Notes: generated by a model not told the origin, from the letters alone. Positions 33,615 to 42,499 are shown, numbered from the stretch's first letter. The stretch is 64,000 nucleotides of DNA from an uncultured Collinsella sp. (GCA_958445065.1 CAUCQW010000003.1:62001-126000); one strand, 5' to 3'. A program made the numbers and translations.

Positions 33615-34707
33615 CCATGCTCACCACCTTGGCTCGATCAAGCAGGTCATCGGTAAAGTACCCCAGGTTGGTCGTGGTTATGACCGTCTGGATATCATCG
33701 CCGATCAGCCGCAGGAAAGCGCCGCGACGCTCGCCGTCGAGCTCGCTCATCACGTCGTCCAAAAGCAGCAGTGGGGCGGTGCCCAGGACATCGCGAGCCA
33801 CGGCCACCTCGGCCACCTTCCAGGACAGCACCAACGTTCGCTGCTGTCCTTGGCTGGCAAATGAACGGGCGGAGCGACCCGCCACGGTAAATTCAATCTC
33901 GTCGCGATGCGGTCCCACCAACGTCACGCCGCGGCGAATTTCCTCGTCGGCGTGCTCATCAAGGGCGGCCAGCATGCGCTCGTACGCCCAGCCCTTCAGC
34001 TCTTCGCGATCCTCGACCTGGGGTAAATCCCCCAGCGTGGACGCATAGGACACGTTGGCGGCTTCACCGGACGCTACTTGCCCGTAGGCAGCGCGCACAT
34101 GGCCCGCCAGCCGGTCGAGCAGGGCCAACCGGTGCACGAGCAGGGCCGAGCCCGCGCGGGCAATCGATTCGTTCCACGCGCCGAGCATCTCGCGGCAGCA
34201 CCAGGCCTCCTTGAGCAGGGCGTTACGCTGGGTCACGCAGCGCCCATAGGTGTTCGCAAGATCGGCATAGCGTGCGCTCAGTTGCATGCCAAAGTCATCG
34301 AGGGCGGCGCGGCGCACACTGGCGCCCCGCTTAACCATGTCCAGATGGTCGGGGCAAAACAGCACGCTCGGCAGAACCCCGCGCACACCGGCGGCAGAGC
34401 ATCTCTTGCCGTTGCGGCTAAACGAGCGCTTACCGTCCTCCGCGCTCAGTCCCATATCAAGCACGCGACCGTCGCCCTCGAGTCTCAGCTCGACCTTGCA
34501 CGAGCCCACGCCGTCATGGACGAGCTCAGCTGCGGTCGGATGCCTAAACGAGGCGCCGCTCGTCAGCAGCTGCAGCGCCTCTATGAGATTGGTCTTTCCC
34601 GCCGCGTTGGGTCCCGCAAGTATCGTCACGCCCTCGTCCAGGGCAAGGCGATAGCTATCGAAGCTGCGGTAGTGCGCGACGGAAAGATCGCGGGCGAATA
34701 TGGTCAT
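33601..34707 (-). CDS. recF: DNA replication and repair protein RecF
   Basis: SMC-like ATPase for RecA loading at gaps. The 368-residue protein has Walker A GPNAAGKTN (about 33-41), the RecF signature ASQGQQRTLVLSWK and the Walker B LLLLDDVMSELDGERR. Length is typical. It follows dnaN by nine bases and overlaps dciA, forming a dnaN-recF-dciA unit. Confidence 0.97.
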   Translation of the reverse strand: MTIFARDLSVAHYRSFDSYRLALDEGVTILAGPNAAGKTNLIEALQLLTSGASFRHPTAAELVHDGVGSCKVELRLEGDGRVLDMGLSAEDGKRSFSRNGKRCSAAGVRGVLPSVLFCPDHLDMVKRGASVRRAALDDFGMQLSARYADLANTYGRCVTQRNALLKEAWCCREMLGAWNESIARAGSALLVHRLALLDRLAGHVRAAYGQVASGEAANVSYASTLGDLPQVEDREELKGWAYERMLAALDEHADEEIRRGVTLVGPHRDEIEFTVAGRSARSFASQGQQRTLVLSWKVAEVAVARDVLGTAPLLLLDDVMSELDGERRGAFLRLIGDDIQTVITTTNLGYFTDDLLDRAKVVSMGETC

Positions 34708-34716
34708 GGCGCAGCG

Positions 34717-35820
34717 CTAGATGCGGACCGGCATGACTAGGTACAGGTAGTTGATCTTGTCGTAGGACTTGAAGATGCCCGCCTGCGAGTAGCTCTTGAG
34801 CTCCAGCGTGATCTCCTTCTCCTTGGACAGGGCATTGAGGCAGCCGAAGATGTAGTGGTAGTTGAAGGCGATGGTACCCGACTCGCCCTCGGCCTCGACA
34901 TCGATCGTCTCCTGCGCAAGGTCCTGGTCATTGGAAATGGAGGACAGGCCCATCTGCCCGTTCTCGACATCGATCTCGAACTTGACGGCGGGGTTGGCGC
35001 TCGCGATAACGGCCACGCGCTTGAGGGCGGCGTTAAAGGCGGCGACGTCGATCTTGACGCTCGTCACGCACGAATCGGGGATGAGCTGCTTGTAGTTGGG
35101 GTACACGCCCTCGATGCGGCGCGACACGTAGGTGGTGTTGCCGGCCTCGAAGACGACCTGGGTGTCGGTAGCCCCGATCATAATGGTCGCCTGGCTGGCC
35201 ATGATGTTCAGCGCGTCGTTAAAGGCGTCGGCTGGAACGTTGAGCTCAAAGGAGCCCTCGAGGGTCGAGGTCTCGACCTGCGTATCGCACACGGCCAAGC
35301 GGAAGGAATCGGTCGCCACCAGGCGCACGGTGTTGTTCTCGACCTTCATGTGCACACCGCCCAGGATGGGGCGGGCCTTGTCGGTCGAGGTGACGCGCCA
35401 CACGCGGCCGACCATTTCGGACAAGATATCGGTCGGCAGCTCCACGGCACTCTCGATGGCATAGGCCGGAAACTCGGGGAAGTCATTGGCATCGAGTGTG
35501 TTCAGGCGGAAAGAGCTCTTCTCGCAACTAATCAGCACCTGGCGCTCGGACAGCTCAAAGGTGACCGGAGCATCGGGGAGGGTCTTGGTGATATTGGAGA
35601 GCATCTTACAGGGGATAACCATCTCGCCCTCTTCTTCGACATGCGCCGCGATGCGATGACGGATCGAGATGGTGTAGTTAGAGGTCTGGAATTCCAAGAT
35701 GCCGTCTTGCGCCTTGACGAGCACGCCCGACAGGATGGGAAGGGTGGATGCCGAAGCGACACCCTTCATAACGACGCCGATGGCTTGTGTAAGCGAGCTC
35801 TGGCTGACGGTGAACTTCAT
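34717..35820 (-). CDS. dnaN: DNA polymerase III sliding clamp (beta subunit)
   Basis: The 367-residue clamp begins MKFTVSQSSLTQAIGVVMKG and ends SYDKINYLYLVMPVRI, with the three repeated clamp domains and typical length. The ATG at 35820 has AAAGGT upstream in an AT-rich leader that forms part of the likely origin. The dnaA-dnaN order is standard. Confidence 0.98.
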   Translation of the reverse strand: MKFTVSQSSLTQAIGVVMKGVASASTLPILSGVLVKAQDGILEFQTSNYTISIRHRIAAHVEEEGEMVIPCKMLSNITKTLPDAPVTFELSERQVLISCEKSSFRLNTLDANDFPEFPAYAIESAVELPTDILSEMVGRVWRVTSTDKARPILGGVHMKVENNTVRLVATDSFRLAVCDTQVETSTLEGSFELNVPADAFNDALNIMASQATIMIGATDTQVVFEAGNTTYVSRRIEGVYPNYKQLIPDSCVTSVKIDVAAFNAALKRVAVIASANPAVKFEIDVENGQMGLSSISNDQDLAQETIDVEAEGESGTIAFNYHYIFGCLNALSKEKEITLELKSYSQAGIFKSYDKINYLYLVMPVRI

Positions 35821-36058
35821 CTTTTAATACCTTTCTATAGATATAAATATCTTAATAATAGTAATAGCACTGACGAAACTGTTGATTACTCCCAAAGACG
35901 CAGGTCAGACCCAGAAAGAGAATCGACATCAACCTGTGTGCAACAGGGGTGGTTTTCCACGTTCAAAACCTGCGCAAAACTTTTCATCACCGCGGGTTGG
36001 GTTTTAGACACCTTATGCCCGTGGTTTCGACAAGTTTTCAACAGGTGTCTCTATTTCC
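35821..36058. other. dnaA-dnaN intergenic region, probable origin part with unwinding element
   Basis: The region holds DnaA-box-like 9-mers: TTTTCCACG at 35953-35961 and TTTTCAACA at 36035-36043. Related TTTTCA/TTTTGAAC motifs lie between them. Next to dnaN is a strikingly AT-rich stretch (about 35825-35870, containing ATAAATATCTTAATAATAG), a good candidate unwinding element. Together with the box cluster at 39180-39320 on the other side of dnaA this suggests a bipartite origin. Boxes deviate from the TTATCCACA consensus. Confidence 0.65.
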
Positions 36059-37783
36059 CTACGAGCGCAGTGTAATTTTATCGCGCAGCGACTTGAGGTC
36101 TTCGGTGACGGTGCGGTCTTCCTGGATCATCTTCTGGACCTTTTTGTAACTCGTGCTGACGGTCGAGTGGTTGCGGTTGCCAAATTCGGCGCCCACCGCC
36201 GTGGTCGTCATCTCGCACATCTCGATGGCCAGGTAGATAGCGATATGGCGTGCTTTGGCGATATTGGCGTTGCGACGCGGGCCGATGAGCTCCTCGTGCG
36301 TCACGCCGTACTGCTCTTCGATGACGGATTGAACCGTCTGGACGTTGATCTTTTTGGCCGATGTGTCGAAGTACTGGCTGGCGATGGCGTCGATATCGTC
36401 AAAGGTGAGCTCCCCGCCCTCGCGCTCGCGGTCGCCCGCCTCGCCGGCGCAGCGCTCGCAAAAGCTCTCGAGTTCGCGGATGTTGGTGCCCGAGACCTCT
36501 GCCATGTGTTTAAAGTGCTCGTCGGTCAGGTGCCCGCCGTCGCCCCCGTAGGCCGCCAGCAACGAGTCGTCGCCTGCCTCGGGAGCGGCGACGATGGTGT
36601 TCTCGTAATAGCGCTGCAAGATCTTGTATTTCATCTCGTAGCTGGGCTCTGCGACCAGGCAGAGCATGCCGGCGTTGAAGCGGCTGGTCAGACGCTCGTC
36701 CATGCTCAGGTCCTTGGGGGCGCGGTCTGCCGCGATGACGACCTTCTTGTTGTTGCGGATGAACTCGTCCATGAGCTGGAAAAAGTAGTCCACGCTCGCG
36801 CGCTTGCCGATGATGTTTTGGATGTCATCGATGATGAGCACGTCCACGCCGTGGTATGCCTGCATGATAGGGGCGTTGCTCTTCTTTTGGCGGTCGAACT
36901 CGGTCATCAGGTCGTCCAGATATGCCTGGGAGTTGGCATACTTGACCTTGATCTCGGGCGACTTCTCGGCGAGCTCGTTTTTGATGGCAAGCAGCAGGTG
37001 CGTCTTGCCCAGGCCCGATTTGCCGTAGATGAACAGTGATGTGCACGTGCCGCGCTCGTCCGCGAGGGCGGCAAACTTGAGTGCCGAGCGATAGGCATGG
37101 CTGTTCTCGGGGCCGTAGACAAAGTTCTCAAAGGTAAATTTTGAGTTCGCGGCGAGCGGGGCTCCATCCGCATTCTGCTCGGCCGGTACGGTCGGTGCTG
37201 GCATGGGTGAAGCGGGGGTCGCAGCTTGCGTGGACTTAGTCGGCGCTCCGCCCTTCATCTGGTTCATCATGCGACGAAAATCATCGGCCGAGAGCGTGTT
37301 CTTGATTGCAATGCCCGAATCCGCGCCCGCCGCTGCGTCGTGAGCGATGGGCATGTGCGTGACGGGCGCGTTCGTTGACGTCGCCGCCGCGGTCGGCAAC
37401 GGTGTCATGGTTTCACGGGAAACATCGCCGTGCTGGTGCTCGATTGTCGGCACGTCGCCTGCGGAGGCCGGCGCCGCCGGGGAAGCAGCGAGGGCCGTGG
37501 CGGGCGCCGTCGCGGCAGCGGATTCCGTCGCGGCGCCTTGCGGTGCCACGATGTCGAGCGCAATCGGTGCAAAGGCGATTTCTTCCAGATAGGCCTCAAT
37601 GGTCGGCTGATGCTTTTTGAGCTGCGCGATGGCAAAGCGCGAGGGGGCCTCGATCGTGAGCGTATCTTCGGTTAGGCTTATGGCGCGCGATTGCCCCAGC
37701 ATGTTGATGAGGCGTGCATCTTGGCCGTCGCGCTGGCAAAAGGCGATGGCATCCCCCAGGATGATGCTTGCTTCCTCGTCCAC
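36059..37783 (-). CDS. dnaA: Chromosomal replication initiator protein DnaA
   Basis: The 574-residue DnaA. Domain I is at about 1-75; a long Ala/Pro-rich domain II runs to about 215. The AAA+ domain III has Walker A GKSGLGKTH and Walker B VLIIDDIQNI. Domain IV carries the DNA-binding signature GAEFGNRNHSTVSTSYKKVQ. The start is GTG at 37783 with GGGAGAG upstream. Domain II is longer than in many species and contains at DNA level a parS-like 16-mer (37409-37424). The GHKL-type gene precedes it by 15 bp and is probably co-transcribed. Confidence 0.98.
   Translation of the reverse strand: MDEEASIILGDAIAFCQRDGQDARLINMLGQSRAISLTEDTLTIEAPSRFAIAQLKKHQPTIEAYLEEIAFAPIALDIVAPQGAATESAAATAPATALAASPAAPASAGDVPTIEHQHGDVSRETMTPLPTAAATSTNAPVTHMPIAHDAAAGADSGIAIKNTLSADDFRRMMNQMKGGAPTKSTQAATPASPMPAPTVPAEQNADGAPLAANSKFTFENFVYGPENSHAYRSALKFAALADERGTCTSLFIYGKSGLGKTHLLLAIKNELAEKSPEIKVKYANSQAYLDDLMTEFDRQKKSNAPIMQAYHGVDVLIIDDIQNIIGKRASVDYFFQLMDEFIRNNKKVVIAADRAPKDLSMDERLTSRFNAGMLCLVAEPSYEMKYKILQRYYENTIVAAPEAGDDSLLAAYGGDGGHLTDEHFKHMAEVSGTNIRELESFCERCAGEAGDREREGGELTFDDIDAIASQYFDTSAKKINVQTVQSVIEEQYGVTHEELIGPRRNANIAKARHIAIYLAIEMCEMTTTAVGAEFGNRNHSTVSTSYKKVQKMIQEDRTVTEDLKSLRDKITLRS
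37409..37424. other. parS-like site inside dnaA
   Basis: GGTTTCACGGGAAACA matches the parS consensus TGTTTCACGTGAAACA at 14 of 16 positions. It lies in the low-constraint domain II coding part of dnaA. It could bind ParB weakly. Confidence 0.5.
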
Positions 37784-37798
37784 TATCTCTCCCGTTCT

Positions 37799-39151
37799 TT
37801 AGCTCTGAGCTCGCACGCGAGCGGCGCCGAGTTCGGTCAGATGGTATTTCTGGCCATGCTTGATGACCAAGCCGGCCTGCGCCAAGTCATTGAGCGTGCG
37901 TGACCAAGTGGGGGCCGAGTTTCCAAACGCCCTCGCCAGATCGGTAGCACCGCACGCTTGATTTTGCGCCAGATAGCCCAGCGCGGCGTTGCCGCGATCG
38001 CTTACGAACACGTCCGGTTGTGGCTGCGCATACTGATTTGCTGCATTAGGATACATCATTTGAGCTGCTGGTTGTTGAGAACTCTGCATCGGCGGCATTT
38101 GCTGTTGAAAACTTTGAGGCCACTGTTGGTAAGGCTGCGGAGGCATCTGCTGGGCCCAGGGGTTGTACTGCTGCTGCGGCATCTGCTGGTACGGCTGCTG
38201 ATATCCCTGCTGGTACTGCTGCGGGAACTGCTGGCCATACCCCAGTGGCTGCATCTGCTGATATGGATATCCCTGTTGGTACGGCTGATAGCCCATTTGC
38301 TGGCTACCCGGTGCCCCCGTCGCCTGCTGCATTGCTGCTGTATCCTGATCCGCCAGCGGCATGGCCTGTGGCACGTTTGGCGGCATCGACATCGATGCCG
38401 CCTGGGGCTCTTGTGTAGGAAGCATTCCGGGCTGCTGCATCTGTCCCACGCGGGGCTGCATCTGTTGCGTTGCCATGGGCTGCTGCGCAAAAGCTCCCGG
38501 CAGGGGATATGCGGGCTGCTCCGTCTCGGGCCGCACGGCAGCACCGCGCCCACCGGCGCGTTCGATTTCCTGCACGCGTTTAGGGTCCAGGCTTACCGTA
38601 ACCACGGTGCCGTTGCCCATATTGTCCTCGATGGACACGGCCCCGCCGGCGTTTTCCAAATACTCCTGCACCATGGGAAACCCTGCTCCTGTTCCACGGA
38701 TATAGCGCTTCATCTTGCTGTTTGCGCTGGTAACGCCAAAGTCGAAAGCGCGCTCCTTGTCGTCGATGCCGGGTCCTTGATCAGCAAAGCGGATGGTGTC
38801 TCCGCCGTCCAGAATCGAGATGATGGGCTCGGCAAAGTGTGCGTGGATAAAGTTTTCGACAATCTCGCGGATGACCATGAGCGAGATGTGGCCACCTTGC
38901 TCTTTCATACACTGGTAGACGGTGTTGGTCGTCTCTTCCAAATACGTGCGGACATCTTGCGGATCAATGACGATCACACGCGGTGTCGACAGCATGTCGT
39001 CATAGACGGCGATGCGCGCGGCGTACATGGCTTTTGGCGCCTGCGTGGTCGTCTGCTCGCCTTCCTTACGCTCTTCGCGCACGCCAGTGATGTGCTCGTT
39101 GTCGGGTGCCGGGTCTCCGGAATCGACCATGGTGTAAAAGTCGTCAGACAT
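37799..39151 (-). CDS. GHKL ATPase with Gln/Met/Pro-rich linker and C-terminal winged helix
   Basis: A 450-residue protein directly upstream of dnaA. Residues about 90-190 form a histidine-kinase/anti-sigma type ATPase fold: N-box REIVENFIHAHF (95-106), G1 DQGPGI (124-129), G2 GTGAGFPM (153-160), GNGTVVTV. No phospho-acceptor His domain or membrane segment is present. Residues about 210-378 are low-complexity, dominated by Gln, Pro, Met, Tyr and Gly (QQYQQGYQQPYQQMPQQQ). Residues about 379-450 look like a MarR/ArsR-like winged helix (AALGYLAQNQACGATDLARA). The position between the origin boxes and dnaA suggests a role in initiation or origin control, but this is inference. No functional name is justified. 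Confidence 0.75.
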   Translation of the reverse strand: MSDDFYTMVDSGDPAPDNEHITGVREERKEGEQTTTQAPKAMYAARIAVYDDMLSTPRVIVIDPQDVRTYLEETTNTVYQCMKEQGGHISLMVIREIVENFIHAHFAEPIISILDGGDTIRFADQGPGIDDKERAFDFGVTSANSKMKRYIRGTGAGFPMVQEYLENAGGAVSIEDNMGNGTVVTVSLDPKRVQEIERAGGRGAAVRPETEQPAYPLPGAFAQQPMATQQMQPRVGQMQQPGMLPTQEPQAASMSMPPNVPQAMPLADQDTAAMQQATGAPGSQQMGYQPYQQGYPYQQMQPLGYGQQFPQQYQQGYQQPYQQMPQQQYNPWAQQMPPQPYQQWPQSFQQQMPPMQSSQQPAAQMMYPNAANQYAQPQPDVFVSDRGNAALGYLAQNQACGATDLARAFGNSAPTWSRTLNDLAQAGLVIKHGQKYHLTELGAARVRAQS

Positions 39152-39394
39152 GCCGCTCGCAATCTTTCAAAAGGTTTCGAACAAATAGTAGCTCACCGTG
39201 CAATGTTTCTCATCTTTCGACAACTTTTCAAAACCTGTTGAAAACTTTGGAAAACGGACGAAAAGTTCTCAACATTGCCAACATGACCTGTTGAAAACTC
39301 GATGAAATATCGTGAAAAGTTGCCATGTACCGCTAAATCGAGCTCGGCTTATGGGGGAACCGTGTGAACTGCGCAACCTTTTACCTTTGATTTC
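39152..39394. other. Divergent intergenic region with DnaA-box-like cluster, probable origin part
   Basis: DnaA-like 9-mers: TGTTGAAAA at 39236-39244 and 39289-39297 (reverse of TTTTCAACA), TTTGGAAAA at 39246-39254, TTCTCAACA at 39266-39274, plus looser TTTTCA/TGAAAAG motifs to about 39320. CCTGTTGAAAACT occurs twice here, and CCTGTTGAAAAC also occurs in reverse at the dnaA-dnaN gap. Transcription leaves this region in both directions, and gene strand preference switches here. No coding sequence is seen. Confidence 0.65.
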
Positions 39395-39424
39395 TTGACA
39401 TTTGAACATTGATTTCCCTACAAT
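39395..39424 (+). promoter_or_regulatory. rpmH promoter
   Basis: TTGACA (39395-39400) and TACAAT (39419-39424) with 18-bp spacing; 73 bp upstream of rpmH. Confidence 0.8.
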
Positions 39425-39496
39425 CTTCAAGCTCACGTGTCTATATCTGCGTCCGCGCCCCCGCGGACACTCGAAATGCAGCAGGAGGAACTTAAG

Positions 39497-39631
39497 ATGA
39501 AGCGTACGTATCAGCCTAATAAGCGTAAGCGTGCCAAGACCCATGGCTTCCGTGCCCGTATGGCCACCAAGGGTGGTCGTGCCGTGCTCGCCCGTCGTCG
39601 CGCCAAGGGCCGCAAGCGTCTCACTGTCTAG
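39497..39631 (+). CDS. rpmH: 50S ribosomal protein L34
   Basis: 44 residues, highly basic: [20 protein letters not shown] and ending [12 protein letters not shown], the invariable L34 pattern. GGAGGA is spaced seven bases before the ATG. First gene of the rpmH-rnpA-yidD-yidC-khpB unit. Confidence 0.99.
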   Translation: MKRTYQPNKRKRAKTHGFRARMATKGGRAVLARRRAKGRKRLTV

Positions 39632-39651
39632 CAGCGATACACACATCTCGC

Positions 39652-39990
39652 ATGAAGACTATTAAGTCTCGGCAAGATTTCGAGCATGTGTTCAGTCAGG
39701 GGCGTCGTTTCAATCACCCTCTGATTCGAATGACCATATGTGAATCGGTTGGCGAAGGCGACTCCGGAAGGGTCGCCTTCGTTGGTGCTAAACGGCTCGG
39801 TTGTGCTGTCGTGCGCAACCGTTCTAAGCGTGTGATGCGCGAGGCCGCCCGCAGCTGTGGATTTCCCGTTGCGGGTTATGACATCATCTTGTTCGCAACT
39901 CCCAAGACGAGGGTTTCCTCGCCGCAGGAGATGGACAATGCATTGCGTTCGCTTATGAAACGCGCCGGCGTTGCCGGGGAGGAGCGATGA
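39652..39990 (+). CDS. rnpA: Ribonuclease P protein component
   Basis: A 112-residue basic protein that helps the RNase P RNA cut tRNA 5' leaders. It shows the family motif NRSKRVMREAAR (about 55-67) and the N-terminal IKSRQDFEHVFSQGRRF. It overlaps yidD by four bases (GATGA), a normal arrangement. Confidence 0.97.
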   Translation: MKTIKSRQDFEHVFSQGRRFNHPLIRMTICESVGEGDSGRVAFVGAKRLGCAVVRNRSKRVMREAARSCGFPVAGYDIILFATPKTRVSSPQEMDNALRSLMKRAGVAGEER

Positions 39991-40211
39991 GCAATCACGT
40001 TTTGCGACGTGTTGCCATCGCTCCTATTCGCATATATCAACAGGTTATTTCGCCCTTATTGCCTGACGCCTGCATTTATTACCCAACGTGCTCGCAATAC
40101 GCCGTCCAGGCGATTGAGAAGTACGGTGTTTTGAGAGGCTGCTGGCTTGCCGTGAGGCGCATCGCTCGCTGCAATCCCCTGCACGTCGGCGGTTATGACC
40201 CTGTGCCCTAG
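39987..40211 (+). CDS. yidD: Membrane protein insertion efficiency factor
   Basis: 74 residues with the full YidD signature: PIRIYQQVISPLLPDACIYYPTCSQYAVQAI and RIARCNPLHVGGYDPVP (quoted as IARCNPLHVGGYDPVP). It assists YidC-dependent insertion at the inner membrane face. It overlaps rnpA by four bases and is followed by yidC after 29 bp. Confidence 0.97.
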   Translation: MSNHVLRRVAIAPIRIYQQVISPLLPDACIYYPTCSQYAVQAIEKYGVLRGCWLAVRRIARCNPLHVGGYDPVP

Positions 40212-40240
40212 CGGGCACTCGCTATCGGAGGAAAACTTAC

Positions 40241-41011
40241 ATGTGGGATTGGATCGTTAACATCCTTTTCGAGCTGCTCAAGCTCATCCAGACCTTTGCG
40301 GTCGACTGGGGCCTGTCCATTATCATCCTGGTGGTCATCATCCGTCTGCTGCTGACGCCGCTTATGCTCAAGTCGACTAAGTCGACGGCACGCATGCAGG
40401 TGCTGCAGCCTAAGATGCTCGAGATCCAGGAGCGCTATGCCGACGATCCCCAGCGTCAGGCCGAGGAAATGCAGAAGTTCTACAGCGAGAACAAGTTCAA
40501 CCCGATGGCTGGTTGTCTGCCGCTGTTGATTCAGATGCCTGTCCTGTTCGCCCTATTTACGCTGCTGCGTAACCTGCCGGACTACTTTAACGACGGCACG
40601 TTCTCGTTCTTTAATATTCTGCCCGACCTGACCACCACGCCGAGTGCCTCCTTTGCCGATGGCTTTATGGTCGCGCTGCCTGCGCTGGTCTGCCTGATCC
40701 TGTTCGCTGTCCTGACCCTGATTCCGCAGCTCTATATGTCGCGCAACCAGACCGGCCAGCAGGCTCAGAGCATGCGTATGATGGCCGTTGTCATGACGGT
40801 CATGATGCTTTGGATGGGCTGGAGCCTTCCCGTTGGTGTTCTGCTGTACTACGACGTCTCGTCTGCTTGGCAGGTTATCCAGCAGATTTTTGTGACGCAG
40901 AAGGTCATCGACAAGGCGAAGGCCGATGAGGAGGAGCGCCTTAAGAACGCGCCGCTGCAGGTTGAGGTCACTCGTCGCGAGAAGAAGCCGCGCCCGCACA
41001 AGAAGAAGTAG
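40241..41011 (+). CDS. yidC: Membrane protein insertase YidC/Oxa1
   Basis: 256 residues of the short Gram-positive type without the large periplasmic domain. Five membrane helices: WGLSIIILVVIIRLLLTPLM with the conserved Arg, then the charged loop KMLEIQERYADDPQRQAEEM, and MAGCLPLLIQMPVLFALFTL, followed by two more hydrophobic regions. The C-terminus is basic (KKPRPHKKK), which fits ribosome contact. No lipobox is evident at the N-terminus (MWDWIVNILFELL). Confidence 0.96.
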   Translation: MWDWIVNILFELLKLIQTFAVDWGLSIIILVVIIRLLLTPLMLKSTKSTARMQVLQPKMLEIQERYADDPQRQAEEMQKFYSENKFNPMAGCLPLLIQMPVLFALFTLLRNLPDYFNDGTFSFFNILPDLTTTPSASFADGFMVALPALVCLILFAVLTLIPQLYMSRNQTGQQAQSMRMMAVVMTVMMLWMGWSLPVGVLLYYDVSSAWQVIQQIFVTQKVIDKAKADEEERLKNAPLQVEVTRREKKPRPHKKK

Positions 41012-41028
41012 CGGGATATCAATCTTAT

Positions 41029-41041
41029 TTAGGTACCTAAC
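41029..41041. repeat. Palindromic 13-mer TTAGGTACCTAAC, copy 1
   Basis: A perfect 12-bp palindrome (TTAGGTACCTAA) plus C, located between yidC and khpB. An identical 13-mer is at 44533-44545, at the other end of the khpB-rsmG-parA-parB segment. A regulator site is possible. Confidence 0.55.
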
Positions 41042-41055
41042 TTTTGGAGTACGTT

Positions 41056-41625
41056 ATGTCTGAAGAGATCATCGAGGATATGCTTGAGGAGGTTGCCCCG
41101 CAGGTCGCGGGCGATTATCCCGAGATTGCACAGCGCTACAAGGCCGGTGAAGAGCTGACCGACGAGGAGCTCGACACCATTGCCGATGTCGCGATTTCCA
41201 TCCTGCGTTCCATCCTTTCGCACTTCGATGCCGACAACTCTCCTATCGATGAGTATGAGGGCGACGAGGGTGAGCTGATTCTGGATGTAACGGCTCCCGA
41301 CCTTGCTGTTCTCATTGGCCGTCATGGTCGCACCCTTGATGCCCTTCAGGTTATGCTCTCTTTGCTAGTGAGCCGCAAGCTTGGCTTTAGGTATCCGGTT
41401 GTAGTGGACGTCGAGGGATACAAGAGCCGCCGTCAGGACAAGGTTGCCTCCATGGCTCAGTCTGCAGCCGAGCGTGCCATCCGCACTCATAAGAGTGTTT
41501 CGCTTCCGCCCATGAATGCCTATGAGCGTCGACTGGTTCACATTGCACTTCGTGGCAATGATGCCGTCGATACTCATTCTGAGGGTTCTGACCCCGATCG
41601 CCATGTGGTGATTGTTGCTCGATAA
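41056..41625 (+). CDS. khpB: KH/R3H-domain RNA-binding protein (Jag/KhpB)
   Basis: 189 residues. An acidic N-terminal helical part without the usual Jag-N domain precedes the KH motif LAVLIGRHGRTLDALQVMLS (about 84-103) and the C-terminal R3H domain (PMNAYERRLVHIALRG). Homologues bind mRNA and affect cell-wall growth with KhpA. The ATG at 41056 has GGAG seven bases upstream. Position after yidC is the classic one. Confidence 0.93.
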   Translation: MSEEIIEDMLEEVAPQVAGDYPEIAQRYKAGEELTDEELDTIADVAISILRSILSHFDADNSPIDEYEGDEGELILDVTAPDLAVLIGRHGRTLDALQVMLSLLVSRKLGFRYPVVVDVEGYKSRRQDKVASMAQSAAERAIRTHKSVSLPPMNAYERRLVHIALRGNDAVDTHSEGSDPDRHVVIVAR

Positions 41626-41644
41626 TCTGCTCGAGCTTATGCTA

Positions 41645-41676
41645 AGGGGACGTGGTTTCCACGTCCCCTTTTTTTG
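41645..41676 (+). terminator. Rho-independent terminator after khpB
   Basis: GGGGACGTGG / CCACGTCCCC with TTT loop and a T-run of seven; ends the rpmH unit. Confidence 0.95.
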
Positions 41677-41721
41677 TCAAAAGTTCTCGATACACTGATT
41701 TTTGTCAGAAAGGAGCTTTCG

Positions 41722-42459
41722 TTGTTAGTACTTACTGATCAGCAGGCTGACAAGATGTTGAGTCGTCTAACTTCTTATTGCAAAGAGTATTCCTTGAGCG
41801 TAACTGATGTTGAGCTGAGGAAATGTATTCAGCATTTGGATTTGGTTCTGGAATCAAATAAGACAACCAATCTCACACGTATTCTTAACGTAGAAGATGC
41901 TGCAGTGCTTCATATCCTCGACTCACTTGTGTTGCTCCCCTATATCAATAAGGCTCCTGAGGGAGCTTTGCTCGATATGGGAACAGGTGCGGGCTTCCCA
42001 GGTATTCCTTTAACCATAACCACACATCGTAAAGCTACTTATATTGACTCTGTTGGCAAGAAGGTTGATGCTGTCAATTCTTTTGTTCATGCTCTTGGAT
42101 TGAAACATGCTCATGCGGTCCATGATCGTCTTGAAGAATATGCTCGAAGCCATAAGAAGCAGTTCTCTGTCGTAACTGCCCGCGCACTGGCTCCTCTACC
42201 GATTCTTGTTGAGTATGCAGCTCCGTTCCTCAAGGATGGAGGGCTATTTGTTATCACCAAGGGCAATCCTTTGGATGAGGAGCTTGCTTCCGGCATGTCA
42301 GCAGCTAAGATTTGTGGCTTCACTTTGCTTCTGAATGACGCAATCGATTTGCCTGAGGGCTTGGGCCACAGAGAGTTCATTGTTCTTAAAAAGAGTCATC
42401 CAGCATCCGTTTCATTGCCTCGTGCAAATGGCATGGCAAAGAAGAATCCGCTTGCCTAG
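41722..42459 (+). CDS. rsmG: 16S rRNA (guanine-527-N7) methyltransferase
   Basis: 245 residues, SAM-dependent methylation of G527. The helical N-terminus leads to TTNLTRILNVEDAAVLHILDSL (here split as KTTNLTRI and VLHILDSL), then the SAM motif LLDMGTGAGFPGIPL and VVTARALAPL. The start is a TTG at 41722 with AAGGAG six bases upstream; the further open frame upstream reads through the khpB terminator. Codon use is clearly more AT-rich than in yidC or ddl. Confidence 0.95.
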   Translation: MLVLTDQQADKMLSRLTSYCKEYSLSVTDVELRKCIQHLDLVLESNKTTNLTRILNVEDAAVLHILDSLVLLPYINKAPEGALLDMGTGAGFPGIPLTITTHRKATYIDSVGKKVDAVNSFVHALGLKHAHAVHDRLEEYARSHKKQFSVVTARALAPLPILVEYAAPFLKDGGLFVITKGNPLDEELASGMSAAKICGFTLLLNDAIDLPEGLGHREFIVLKKSHPASVSLPRANGMAKKNPLA

Positions 42460-42460
42460 A

Positions 42461-42476
42461 TGTTTCACGTGAAACA
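42461..42476. other. parS site 1
   Basis: Perfect 16-bp parS TGTTTCACGTGAAACA directly after rsmG and before parA. ParB loads here and spreads to organise the origin. Confidence 0.95.
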
Positions 42477-42499
42477 TAATGGATACTAACAACTTGCAG

